From Ruminococcus sp. (GTDB lineage Bacteria > Bacillota > Clostridia > Oscillospirales > Ruminococcaceae): a DNA stretch of 64,000 bases. The position numbers were made by a program, and so were the translations under genes. The notes beneath the pieces are model-generated. The model was not told where the DNA came from. It ran no database searches and saw only the letters and a program-made list of their open reading frames with translations. The stretch covers positions 24,506-88,505 of the forward strand of contig JAGAQC010000067.1 in NCBI GenBank assembly GCA_017622925.1. Direction: 5' to 3'. Of this stretch, positions 9,704 to 18,304 are shown piece after piece; within the stretch, counting starts at the first letter, position 1, and each line of letters begins with the position of its first letter.

Positions 9704-10975
9704 TCAGTCATTTGAATTTTTAGACGTATGGTCTTTAATTTTCGGCATTAAAAGAAGTATTGCCAAAAGATTCGGGAAAGCCATAAGTCCGTTGAAAATA
9801 TCGGAAAGCGTCCACAGGGTCTCAGAGGAGAATATCGCGCCCGAAGCGGCGAAGCATGAGTAGACAGCGGCGAATATGCCGATATACCGTCCCTTTGAAA
9901 TATGGCTGAAAGCGGTCATACCGCAGTAGTACCAGCCTATGACCGTGCAGAATGCAAATATCCCGAGTTCAGCTGTTATAAACGTATCGCTGTAAGAACC
10001 GAGAGCCGCGGAGACCGCTTCCGTAACGGAAAAGCTTTCAGAACCGCACAGCACCGTAACAGCCGTAAGGGTACAGCAGAGAATGGTGTCGAAAAAAACT
10101 TCAAACATGCTCCAAAGTCCCTGAGTGTGCGGCGAAGAAGTTTCTGCCGCGCTGTGGAGTATCGGGGAACTGCCCAATCCTGCCTCGTTGGAGAATATAC
10201 CACGGCGAATGCCTACGGACAGGGCGTAGCCGAATATTCCGCCTGCCGCCGATCTGAAATCGAACGCTTCTGAGAAAATACTGCGGAAAACTTCGGGAAG
10301 CCGTTCTTTGTAGATGACGATAGCTGCCACACATACTGCGGCGTAGGCAGCCGAAGCAGCAGGCAAAAGATACTGCGCGGCTGTCCCGATACGTTCTCCG
10401 CCGCCGTGAACGGTCAGCATAATTAAGAGAAATATCACCAATGCGGCGACAGGTCGGCTGAAATCCGTGCAGTTTCCCAGTGCTTCTGTAAATGTATTGA
10501 CTTGAACCATACCGCCCATGCCGAGAGACGCAAGCACGCAAAAGACGGCAAATATTGCTCCGAGGGCAGGAAAGCCCAGTCCCTTTGAAATATACGCCAT
10601 AGGACCTTTAAGCGTTTTATCGCTGTATTTGGCGGAAAGCACGTTTTCGGCGTAAACTATGCTCATTCCGAGAAAAGCCGATACCCACATCCAGAATATC
10701 GAGCCTGCTCCGCCTAATGCAAGAGCGGAGGCTGCTCCGACAATGTTTCCCGTACCCATAGTAGTCCCAAGGCTCATGCAGACGGTTTTCAACTGCGATA
10801 AACCCGAATTCTGCGATTTGCCGTTCTTTAAGAGCAGTATCGGAAGTCTGAGCTGAATAAATTTCAGGCGTATCGTTAAAACCGTACCCGTGAAAAGAAG
10901 AAGGAATATAAGTCCGCCGCCCCATACGAAGCCGTTGATTTTTTCGAGTATCATAATTATTCTTTCGAGTATCAT
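9704..10975 (-). CDS. AgcS-type alanine/glycine:cation symporter
   Basis: Sodium- or proton-coupled amino-acid importer of the AGCS family (amino acid-polyamine-cation superfamily), in the cytoplasmic membrane. The 423 residues carry many hydrophobic helices. They include the family signature around TTMGTGNIVGAASALALGG, with GAGSIFWMWVSAFLGM after it and FSNEAGLGSSPILHSAAETS further on. It is somewhat shorter than the usual 450-480 residues. The start is ATG at 10975 with AAGGAG seven bases upstream. A 21-bp exact tandem duplication spans the start, so a second in-frame ATG lies at 10954. The substrate (Ala, Gly or another small amino acid) cannot be read from the sequence. Confidence 0.9.
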   Translation of the reverse strand: MILERIIMILEKINGFVWGGGLIFLLLFTGTVLTIRLKFIQLRLPILLLKNGKSQNSGLSQLKTVCMSLGTTMGTGNIVGAASALALGGAGSIFWMWVSAFLGMSIVYAENVLSAKYSDKTLKGPMAYISKGLGFPALGAIFAVFCVLASLGMGGMVQVNTFTEALGNCTDFSRPVAALVIFLLIMLTVHGGGERIGTAAQYLLPAASAAYAAVCVAAIVIYKERLPEVFRSIFSEAFDFRSAAGGIFGYALSVGIRRGIFSNEAGLGSSPILHSAAETSSPHTQGLWSMFEVFFDTILCCTLTAVTVLCGSESFSVTEAVSAALGSYSDTFITAELGIFAFCTVIGWYYCGMTAFSHISKGRYIGIFAAVYSCFAASGAIFSSETLWTLSDIFNGLMAFPNLLAILLLMPKIKDHTSKNSND

Positions 10976-10984
10976 AATTATTCT
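10943..10984. repeat. 21-bp tandem duplication over the AgcS start
   Basis: Two identical 21-base units (10943-10963 and 10964-10984) lie side by side. Each contains the ATG and the first codons of the gene on the minus strand. The unit nearer the promoter keeps the good AAGGAG ribosome site. Confidence 0.9.
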
Positions 10985-11075
10985 CCTTAAAATTTACAAA
11001 AAAAGGTATACTTTTTGTTTAAAATGAGTTATAATATATTTATGTATGTAAATTGCTGATAATTCGGAGGTCGGA

Positions 11076-11516
11076 ATGAAAAAATTCAAGCCGGATAAAA
11101 ACGCTCTGCTTACAATGAGAGTGAGCGTTTTGGTCGTTTCTCTGCTGATAATGGCGGCGGTAAGGCTTTATATACCTGTAAATATCATTGTTGCGATAAT
11201 AGGTATTGCAGTTCTGACGGCTGTTATTTTTGCGGACTGCGTTTATCTGCCGCTGTATTTTGCCGCTTTAAGCTATGAGACCGACGGAAAGAGCATTTCC
11301 AAGCGCAGCGGAGTTGTTTACAGATCGCATAAATCAGTCAAGCTTTCAACTGTTCAGTATACAGCCGCCGTCACAACGCCGTTTTCAAAGCGAACGGGAC
11401 TGAACTTCCTTGTGCTTTTTGTTTACGGCGGACAGCTTCGGCTTCTTTTTTTAAAGCATGACGATTTCAACGAACTTATCCGTTTGGCAAACGGTTCGGG
11501 AAAGGAGCTGCCATGA
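11076..11516 (+). CDS. Bacterial PH-domain membrane protein (YdbS-like)
   Basis: The 146 residues have a charged N-terminus, two membrane helices (about 16-35 and 36-60) and a C-terminal bacterial pleckstrin-like domain (bPH2, formerly DUF304), with the pattern SYETDGKSISKRSGVVYRS. The ribosome site GGAGG lies upstream. The stop overlaps the next gene by four bases (ATGA). The pair resembles Bacillus YdbS-YdbT. YdbST have been linked to resistance to the amylocyclicin bacteriocin; that role here is only an analogy. Confidence 0.8.
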   Translation: MKKFKPDKNALLTMRVSVLVVSLLIMAAVRLYIPVNIIVAIIGIAVLTAVIFADCVYLPLYFAALSYETDGKSISKRSGVVYRSHKSVKLSTVQYTAAVTTPFSKRTGLNFLVLFVYGGQLRLLFLKHDDFNELIRLANGSGKELP

Positions 11517-12952
11517 CCTGTCGGGAACACCCCCTGCGCATTCTGCGTTATTCAATGAAAAATATATGGCTGCTTATTTTTCCTCTTTTGCGAGGAGTGT
11601 CGGTGTTTCGTTTTGACCCTGCCGGAATTTACGCGTGGGTCAAGGGCGCATGGATGGACATAGCCGTTTTGGGAGTTATCCTTGTTTACGGCTATATACG
11701 CTGGTATTTTTCGGAGATAACCGTTACGGACGAAGCTGTAATACACACCGAAGGCTTCCTTGTTAAAATAAGACGTACCATTCCGTTTGAAAAGGTCAGT
11801 TCTGCGTCAACGGAAACGCCATTTTACCTCGTGCCTTTAAGGGCGGTGACAGTGCGCTGCGATACGGGAGCAGGATTATTCAAGTCAGCGGATATGAAGC
11901 TTATGGTAACTCAAAGAGCAGGGGAGACTTTAATGGCTCATATTCCCGATGTAAAAAAAGAAAAGGCGTTTAAAAGCCTGCCTAAGCCCAGCGTTGTTTC
12001 GGTGCTGCTTTTTTCGGTATTTTTTTCAAGCGGATTTTCGGGAGCAGTCTATATTGCGGCGTTTTTCTTCAAGGGAGGAGACATTGCCCACGACATTCTT
12101 TCTATCGCCATGAGCCGTATCACGGAGCAGGCTGAGCATATTTACGTAAAGCTTCTGAGCGGTATCCCAAAGGCGGCGGCTATGACGGGAATGTTTTTCA
12201 TGGGAGCGTGGCTGCTTTCGTTTATTATGAATCTGCTGAGATATTCGCATTTTCAGCTTTCAGCCGACAAGGACTGCATAAATGTTGCGTTCGGACTTGT
12301 CAAAAGGCGCAGGCACAGAATAATGACAAAGCATATAAATTACATTGATATGCGGCAGAATCTCATTATGAAGCTTTGCGGAGCGGTAACGGTGAATATA
12401 AGCTGTCCGGGATACGGCTACGATTCGCATTTGCCTGTGCTTATGCCGATAAGCCGTGAAAAAAGTCTCGGCAGCATTAACGAATATCCGTCCCTGCCGA
12501 GAGACGGAAGACTGAAATATCGTCCGAGATTTACGGCGTTTTTCACTTATGCGGGACTTCCTGCGGCAGGCATCGTTATAACAGCCTTACTGCACCGCTC
12601 GGCGGATATGCTTCCTTCCAATTTAGCCGATCTTTCGCTTTTTCTTGTAATAATGGCAGAAATTCCTCTTACATGGCTTACTATGGTGAAAACGGTCGCT
12701 CTTTGCACAAGCGGCTTGTCGGTATACGACGACAGAATTATCCTGAGATGTTCAAAGGGAACGTCGTTCCACACTGTTATCGCGCGGCGTGAAAACGTCG
12801 TCATGGCGCAGATAAAGCAGAATATTTTTCAGAAGCTTTTCAGGAAGTGCCATGTAGTTATATGGCTCAGCGGTGAAAGCCGTTCAAGGTACAAGGTCAA
12901 AAGTCTTACGGAATCGCAGGGCATCGAAATAAGAAAGCTGATACAGCAATAA
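11513..12952 (+). CDS. Bacterial PH-domain membrane protein (YdbT-like)
   Basis: The 479 residues have repeated blocks in which paired membrane helices are followed by a bPH2 domain. The first bPH2 block is SEITVTDEAVIHTEGFLVK. A second is INVAFGLVKRRRHRIMTKHINYIDMRQN. A third is SVYDDRIILRCSKGTSFHTVIARRENVV. This three-block layout and the length match Bacillus YdbT. It is translated by overlap with the preceding gene and probably forms a membrane complex with it. The function in this organism is unknown. Confidence 0.8.
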   Translation: MTCREHPLRILRYSMKNIWLLIFPLLRGVSVFRFDPAGIYAWVKGAWMDIAVLGVILVYGYIRWYFSEITVTDEAVIHTEGFLVKIRRTIPFEKVSSASTETPFYLVPLRAVTVRCDTGAGLFKSADMKLMVTQRAGETLMAHIPDVKKEKAFKSLPKPSVVSVLLFSVFFSSGFSGAVYIAAFFFKGGDIAHDILSIAMSRITEQAEHIYVKLLSGIPKAAAMTGMFFMGAWLLSFIMNLLRYSHFQLSADKDCINVAFGLVKRRRHRIMTKHINYIDMRQNLIMKLCGAVTVNISCPGYGYDSHLPVLMPISREKSLGSINEYPSLPRDGRLKYRPRFTAFFTYAGLPAAGIVITALLHRSADMLPSNLADLSLFLVIMAEIPLTWLTMVKTVALCTSGLSVYDDRIILRCSKGTSFHTVIARRENVVMAQIKQNIFQKLFRKCHVVIWLSGESRSRYKVKSLTESQGIEIRKLIQQ

Positions 12953-13019
12953 AGTGACATTTGTCACTGTGTTTGTGACTTATGACATCTTCAAATTTCA
13001 GGAAAAAAACGGTATAATT

Positions 13020-13054
13020 AAGTCAACATCAAACAGAATTTCAGATGTTGACTT
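13020..13054. promoter_or_regulatory. Inverted repeat just after a -10 box
   Basis: AAGTCAACATC and GATGTTGACTT are an exact 11-bp inverted repeat with a 13-base centre. It lies directly after a TATAAT at about 13014-13019 and before the ribosome site of the gene at 13087. It could be an operator or a leader hairpin. A second small palindrome, AGTGACA-TT-TGTCACT, lies near 12953-12968. Confidence 0.5.
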
Positions 13055-13086
13055 GAATATCAAATTCAAAATAAGGAGGTTTTTAT

Positions 13087-15483
13087 ATGGAAGGAATTAT
13101 AATGGTGATAATTTTCGGTTTTATATTTTTAGGCGTTCCGGCAGGGGTCATAATCGGAATAGTATTTCTGATAAGCTCGGACAATAAGACGCCCCGTCAG
13201 CCGCAGAATCCGATGCAAAATCCGACGCAGACTCCGCAGTATTCCTATCAGCCTGTGGAGGTCAAACCGCCGATGCCGAGGAAAAAACTTAGCGCGTCAA
13301 CGATAATGCTGCTTATAGGAACGGCGTTTATCATACTTTCAGCCGTTACATTCGTAGCTGCTAACTGGGTAAAAATGGAACCCGGCGGCAGAATTTTCGC
13401 TCTTGCAGGGGCGGCGGCTCTTGCGTTCGGCGTAAGCGGCGTTATGAAAGCGGCGGCAGGTCTTGAACGTACTTCCGTTGCGTTTTACATGATAGGCTCG
13501 CTTGTTTCTATTACATCGTTCGCCACGGCAGGCTATTACAAAATTTTCGGCAGTTGGTTCAGCTTCTTCGGCGACGGCAAGGGCGCACTCTTAGCGGTAA
13601 TTATGCTTATCGCGGCGGCGGCTTCGTTTATCGGTTTTCCTATCTATAAAAATACAGCGTTTCATTATTCAGGATTCTCCTTTATATCGGGAGCTTTGAT
13701 ATTTATATGCGTTCAGTTGACCGACACCGTCGGAGAATTTGCCGTTTTAACAGCGGCAGTTCAGCTTATAATAACGGCTCTCGTTCACATGCTCAAACCG
13801 CAGAAGGGAACGAGCGTTGAAAGACCTGTCGTGATGATAGGCGATATTTCGGCTGTTATATTTGAGTTCATCTCAATAACATACGTCTTATTTCATTCGT
13901 TTAACGCAGATATATACACATTTGCGGTGCTTGGGATAGTCCTTGCTCAGCTTATTTTCTACGGCATTTACAAAAAGCAGAGTTGGATGTTCATTTTCTC
14001 CAATATTATCGGGATATACACTGCATTCACCGTTGCGTGCAGGCTTGAAAACGAGTTCGGCAAGGATTCTTCAATGCTCTTTTTCGCCCTTGCAACGATG
14101 GCGATATATATTATAAACGTTTTTTCGCCGAAGAATCAGACGGCTGTCCGTGTTATCTCGTTTATCGGAATGGTCGTAGGCGCGTTCGTATCGCTGCTTG
14201 CGGATAACAGCGAGCTTTTTGCAGTCAATCTTATCGTGCCTGCCGCAGTCACTGTTTCGCTTGCGTGGCATTGTATGAGCAGGTCAAGGGATATTCAGAC
14301 AGCGGCAGGTCTTGCGCTTCCGATAATGCCTTTTATATCGGCTGTCTTTGTCAACAACAGGTTCAACGAATTTTTTGACGCAGGTTCAAAGGAAATAAAA
14401 ACTCTTGTCTACGGCGGACTTGTTCTTATCTACATTGCAATGGCGGCATTTTACTTATATATGCCTAAGTTTGCCTTTGAACTCCATGCGCATCATCCGC
14501 TGCAAACTCAGACGGTAATTTATTCCGTAATGACGGCGGCTGCATTAGTGCTTCTGTTCAACACCTATTATACGGAGCTTTTCCTTGTTATTGCCGCGCT
14601 TTGTATTCTTCACTTTATCGTGTCTTATTCCGCAAACTGCAACATTACGGCTATAGGCTCTGTTATAAGCCTTGTTTCGCTGACCGACCATATACTCAGG
14701 CATTATTTCAGCAATGGTCCCGATATGGAAAGATACTGCATGTTTGCGCTGTTTGTACTGCTTATAATCGCATCGAGAGTGGTTTTCCCCGAGGCATTGG
14801 TCTACAAAAGCGATAACCGCGTCAAGATAGACGTGCTGCTGCTCAGTTCATGGACGGCGGCTCTCCCTATAGGAATATTTAACAGGACGTCATTATTTTT
14901 GAGACTTATGTCTGTCGCGGTATTTCTTGCAGGATTTATTAAAAGAAATACCAAAAAAGACGCGGCGGCTGCGATTCTCTCGATCTCCGTATTTTTCACG
15001 GCAATGGCGGCGATAGCCCGTCCATTTCTAAATCCCGATTCCTCGATGATAAACAGTAAAATAACTCTTGCGATAATGGTTTTGTCGGGAGTTGCGTACA
15101 AATACATCTGGAGAAATCACAAGGAAGCTTCAAAAACCGTATCTACCATCGTTTTCGTTCTTTCGTTTGTGGGACTTATCTTTGACGGACTTATTTACGG
15201 CGAACTGCTCAACAGGATATTCGTACTTGCGGTGACGGCAGGAATACTGGTTCTTTCGTTCTATGTAAAGAGCAAAACGTGGTTCACGGCGTCGTCTATA
15301 TCGCTTGTAATTATGACGATCGTTTCCACAAAGAAATACTTCAACGCTGCCGGTTGGTGGGTATATCTCCTTGCGGTGGGTATCATTTTCATAATTATAG
15401 CCGCTGTAAACGAATCGTGCAAGAAAAAGGGCGAAACTATGAAGTCTACGGTATCCAAAAAGTTTTCCGACTGGACTTGGTAA
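13087..15483 (+). CDS. Large polytopic membrane protein (DUF2157-like)
   Basis: The 798 residues start with a membrane helix. A Pro/Gln-rich cytoplasmic stretch follows (about 36-62). About twenty more hydrophobic helices run to the C-terminus. The part from about 70 to 150 (AFIILSAVTFVAANWVKMEPGGRIFALAGAAALAF, read in pieces) resembles the DUF2157 membrane domain. No catalytic motif is visible. The ribosome site AAGGAGG lies upstream. It is 15 bases ahead of a histidine kinase gene and probably co-transcribed with it, so it may be a target or sensor partner of that system. The function is unknown. Confidence 0.7.
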   Translation: MEGIIMVIIFGFIFLGVPAGVIIGIVFLISSDNKTPRQPQNPMQNPTQTPQYSYQPVEVKPPMPRKKLSASTIMLLIGTAFIILSAVTFVAANWVKMEPGGRIFALAGAAALAFGVSGVMKAAAGLERTSVAFYMIGSLVSITSFATAGYYKIFGSWFSFFGDGKGALLAVIMLIAAAASFIGFPIYKNTAFHYSGFSFISGALIFICVQLTDTVGEFAVLTAAVQLIITALVHMLKPQKGTSVERPVVMIGDISAVIFEFISITYVLFHSFNADIYTFAVLGIVLAQLIFYGIYKKQSWMFIFSNIIGIYTAFTVACRLENEFGKDSSMLFFALATMAIYIINVFSPKNQTAVRVISFIGMVVGAFVSLLADNSELFAVNLIVPAAVTVSLAWHCMSRSRDIQTAAGLALPIMPFISAVFVNNRFNEFFDAGSKEIKTLVYGGLVLIYIAMAAFYLYMPKFAFELHAHHPLQTQTVIYSVMTAAALVLLFNTYYTELFLVIAALCILHFIVSYSANCNITAIGSVISLVSLTDHILRHYFSNGPDMERYCMFALFVLLIIASRVVFPEALVYKSDNRVKIDVLLLSSWTAALPIGIFNRTSLFLRLMSVAVFLAGFIKRNTKKDAAAAILSISVFFTAMAAIARPFLNPDSSMINSKITLAIMVLSGVAYKYIWRNHKEASKTVSTIVFVLSFVGLIFDGLIYGELLNRIFVLAVTAGILVLSFYVKSKTWFTASSISLVIMTIVSTKKYFNAAGWWVYLLAVGIIFIIIAAVNESCKKKGETMKSTVSKKFSDWTW

Positions 15484-15498
15484 TAGGGAGGGAAAGCT

Positions 15499-17115
15499 AT
15501 GGTATCGGCTGCGCTTCTTATGTTTGGACTTTTCGGAATGCTCGGGACGGTCGGCTGGATACTCAGGCGCGGCAACAATAATCGCATGACAAGGCTGTTT
15601 TTAGTATGCCTGCTGTCGATAGCCTTATGGCTCGTTTCGCAGCTTCTGATACTTTTTTCGGTAAGCGATACGCAGCTTTCCGTGAGCTATCTTATCGGAA
15701 ATGCAGGAATATGCGCATTTTCCCCGTTTTGGCTGATGTTTTCGGCAGAGTATTCGGAGACTTCCCAAAAACTGAAAAGACTTACGGCATTTCTACCGTC
15801 AATTGCCGTCCTGATGTTCGGCTGTATCGCCGCAAACCCTCTGCACGGGCTGTATTATGCGAAATTCGGCAAAAGCGGCATAGAATACGGCTGTCTGTTT
15901 TACGTGTTTCAGCTTTTGTTTTATGTTTTTATTATATCGGGCATTTCCCTGATGTTTGTACGTCATTCAAAAAGGAGCAGCATTGTGTCAAATCAATCCC
16001 TGCTCCTTGCGTTGGCGGCGTCCGTACCGCTCATAATAAATATATTTACCGTAAGCGGTGTAATAAAGTCCAAAATAGAGCTTACACCGCTGTTTTTTGC
16101 ATTTTCCGTTATAATGGTGCTTATCGCTATACAAAGGTACGGTCTGCTGAATATTAACCGCATGGCTATCCGTGATATTATAGACAACATAGATATTGCG
16201 GCGATAATTTTTGACGCAGACGGAAATGTAACATATAAAAACAAGTCGGCTAAATCGGTTATCCCTGCGGATTTTACGGATCACTCAGGATTTATTGCGG
16301 AGCTTAGCAGAATTTCGGGCAATGCGGCGGACTTTGATTCCGATTCTGCGGAGCTTGTGGTCGGCGAGGAACGGTACAGTCTCAAAAAAAGCCGTATCTG
16401 CAATGAAAAAGGTACGGAGATCGCCCGAATAGTCCTTATAAGCAACGTATCGGAGTTCTACGAGCTTACCGAAGCTGAAAAAAAGCTTTCTCTCGAGCAT
16501 GAGCGCAACAGGATAGCTCAGGAGATACACGATTCCGCAGGTCATACCTTTACCATGATAAGCTCTATCGCAAAGATAATGCAGGCGGAGCTTCAAAGCA
16601 AAAATGCCGATTCTGCGGAGCTTCTGAACTATGCGTCCGAGATAGACGGATTATCCCGAAGCGGTATAACGCAGCTAAGATGTTCTATAAACAATCTGCG
16701 TGACGACGAGTTTATGACGTCTGTGACCCGCGCCGTAAATACCGTGACTGCGGCTGTGCGAAGTATGAAAACCGAAATATGCGTCCAAGGCACGGAGGAC
16801 AGCAGATTCAGCTTTTGCATTCGTGAGATTTACGACACGGTAAAGGAGACTGTCACCAACTCCATGAGGTATTCGGGGGCGGACAGGCTCGACATTATAA
16901 TTAAATTTCTTGACGACCGTTTGGAGCTTTATATATTCGATAACGGCAGGGGATGCGCCGAAATAAAGGAAAACAACGGTCTGAGAGGAATACGCGAACG
17001 CATTGAAAAAATAGGCGGTACAGTAAGATTTTCGTCCATAGAGGGCGAGGGTTTTACAACGATAGTTAAGGTACACGGGAGGAGCGGCAATGATAAGAGT
17101 TATAATAGCCGATGA
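15499..17115 (+). CDS. Sensor histidine kinase, NarL/LiaS type
   Basis: The 538 residues begin with seven hydrophobic helices (about 1-225) like the 7TM sensor domain of histidine kinases. A PAS-like segment follows (FDADGNVTYKNKSAKSV). Then comes a HisKA_3 dimerisation domain with the phosphoacceptor histidine in ERNRIAQEIHDSAGHTF, and a HATPase_c domain (VTNSMRYSGA, FDNGRG, GLRGIRERIEKIGG). It phosphorylates the response regulator encoded next. The start is ATG at 15499 after AGGGAGG. The gene overlaps the next by 26 bases. Confidence 0.9.
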   Translation: MVSAALLMFGLFGMLGTVGWILRRGNNNRMTRLFLVCLLSIALWLVSQLLILFSVSDTQLSVSYLIGNAGICAFSPFWLMFSAEYSETSQKLKRLTAFLPSIAVLMFGCIAANPLHGLYYAKFGKSGIEYGCLFYVFQLLFYVFIISGISLMFVRHSKRSSIVSNQSLLLALAASVPLIINIFTVSGVIKSKIELTPLFFAFSVIMVLIAIQRYGLLNINRMAIRDIIDNIDIAAIIFDADGNVTYKNKSAKSVIPADFTDHSGFIAELSRISGNAADFDSDSAELVVGEERYSLKKSRICNEKGTEIARIVLISNVSEFYELTEAEKKLSLEHERNRIAQEIHDSAGHTFTMISSIAKIMQAELQSKNADSAELLNYASEIDGLSRSGITQLRCSINNLRDDEFMTSVTRAVNTVTAAVRSMKTEICVQGTEDSRFSFCIREIYDTVKETVTNSMRYSGADRLDIIIKFLDDRLELYIFDNGRGCAEIKENNGLRGIRERIEKIGGTVRFSSIEGEGFTTIVKVHGRSGNDKSYNSR

Positions 17116-17713
17116 TGTGGAGATACTTCGCACGGGGCTGAAAGCAGTCCTCAGTCAGGACGAGGAAATAAAAGTGGTCGGAGAGGCAGGCAACGGCAAG
17201 GAAGCCTTCGAGCTTGCGGTACGTTTAAAGCCCGACGTAGTCCTTATGGATATGCGTATGCCCGATTTTGACGGAGGTTACGGCACACGTCAGATAAAGG
17301 ATAAGCTCAGCGGCGTAAAAGTCCTCGTGTTGACGACGTTCGACGATAAGGAAACGGTCGAAAAGGCTGTGTCAAGCGGCGCGGACGGCTACATACTAAA
17401 GGAAATGGACAGCAGTCAGGTGATAAACTCCATTAAGGCGGCGGCAGGGGGGATAAGCGTTTTCAGCGGAAATGTTTTTCAGTCCATAAAGAACGACGCT
17501 CCCAAGCAGACGCCGAAAAACTTCGATCTGACCGACCGTGAGACTGAGTTCCTGAGACTTATCTGCGACGGCTGCGATAACAAGGAGATAGCTTCAAAGC
17601 TTTTTCTTGCCGAGGGGACTGTCCGCAACGGTATCTCACGTCTGCTCGAAAAGCTTAAACTGAAAGACCGCACACAGCTTGCGGTGTTCGCCATAAAAAA
17701 TAATATTGTGTAA
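17090..17713 (+). CDS. LuxR-family (NarL-type) response regulator
   Basis: DNA-binding partner of the preceding kinase. The 207 residues have a receiver domain with acidic DD at 9-10, the phosphorylated Asp in VVLMDMRMPD, the Thr in VLVLTTFDD and the Lys in GYILKEMD. The C-terminal HTH (LTDRETEFLRLICDGCDNKEIASKLFLAEGTV, read in pieces) is of LuxR type. The start ATG has GGGAGGAG upstream. Its targets are unknown; the large membrane protein two genes upstream is the nearest candidate. Confidence 0.94.
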   Translation: MIRVIIADDVEILRTGLKAVLSQDEEIKVVGEAGNGKEAFELAVRLKPDVVLMDMRMPDFDGGYGTRQIKDKLSGVKVLVLTTFDDKETVEKAVSSGADGYILKEMDSSQVINSIKAAAGGISVFSGNVFQSIKNDAPKQTPKNFDLTDRETEFLRLICDGCDNKEIASKLFLAEGTVRNGISRLLEKLKLKDRTQLAVFAIKNNIV

Positions 17714-17715
17714 TA

Positions 17716-17820
17716 AGCTGTTAGCCGTTAGCTAATGTATTCGCTTCGTAAAATCTTCTTTAAATCTGTCCGCCTTATGGCGGACATTTTAAGCTAAAGG
17801 CTAACGGCTAAAGGCTATCA
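17716..17820. repeat. Heptamer-repeat palindrome with central terminator-like hairpin
   Basis: TTAGCCGTTAGC on the left matches GCTAACGGCTAA on the right as an inverted repeat. In the centre GTCCGCC-TTAT-GGCGGAC forms a tight hairpin that may terminate the kinase/regulator operon. This is one block of the dispersed GCTAANN family described in the findings. Confidence 0.8.
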
Positions 17821-17849
17821 TAATTTAAAAAATAATTTTTAAAAAGCTC

Positions 17850-17878
17850 TTGACAAAGCTGCGGAAATGTGATATAGT
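17850..17878 (+). promoter_or_regulatory. Promoter of the first GntR-ABC operon
   Basis: TTGACA (17850-17855), a 17-base spacer and TATAGT (17873-17878). It lies upstream of the GntR gene, directly before a perfect operator. Confidence 0.85.
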
Positions 17879-17882
17879 ATAA

Positions 17883-17902
17883 GTGTAATAACTGTATTAC
17901 AC
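17883..17902. promoter_or_regulatory. Probable GntR operator
   Basis: GTGTAATAACTGTATTACAC is a perfect inverted repeat (8-bp arms, 4-base centre). It overlaps the predicted transcription start. YtrA-type regulators bind such sites to repress their own operon. Confidence 0.75.
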
Positions 17903-17935
17903 ACCATAGTACGCATTGGACAGAAAGGAGCGCAT

Positions 17936-18304
17936 ATGTTTTCTATTGATCTGACAAGCAGAGTTCCGATCTATGAGCAGATATACAGCAAGATAACAGA
18001 ACTTGCAATATCGGGAACTCTCAGCGAAAACTCTCAGCTACCCAGCGTCCGCAGCCTTGCAAAGGATACGAGAGTAAATCCGAACACCGTTGCGAAAGCA
18101 TATCAGGAGCTTGAACGACGGGGCATTATCTACTCCGTTCCGGGCAGGGGGAGCTTTGTTGCCGCCCTTGACAGCGGAATTTTTCGTGAAGCGGCTTTAT
18201 CCGACTTTGACGCTGCGGCGAAAACGGCAAAAAAACGAGGAGTTTCGGCGGACGTTCTGAAACAGCACGTTGACGGCATTTTTGAGAAAGGAGAGGAAAT
18301 ATGA
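17936..18304 (+). CDS. GntR-family regulator, YtrA subfamily
   Basis: Short repressor of 122 residues. The N-terminal winged helix has the family pattern VPIYEQIYSKITELAISGTL, then LPSVRSLAKDTRVNPNTVAKAYQELERRGI. A short C-terminal helix replaces the large effector domain of other GntR proteins, which is typical of the YtrA group. It overlaps the ABC ATPase gene by four bases and has its own perfect operator upstream. It most likely represses the exporter operon until a membrane or cell-wall stress signal appears; the inducer is unknown. Confidence 0.92.
   Translation: MFSIDLTSRVPIYEQIYSKITELAISGTLSENSQLPSVRSLAKDTRVNPNTVAKAYQELERRGIIYSVPGRGSFVAALDSGIFREAALSDFDAAAKTAKKRGVSADVLKQHVDGIFEKGEEI

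Noticed and set aside
10976-11075. Glycine riboswitch ahead of the AgcS gene
   Set aside because: Only 100 A/T-rich bases separate the divergent genes and none of the conserved glycine-aptamer elements is visible.
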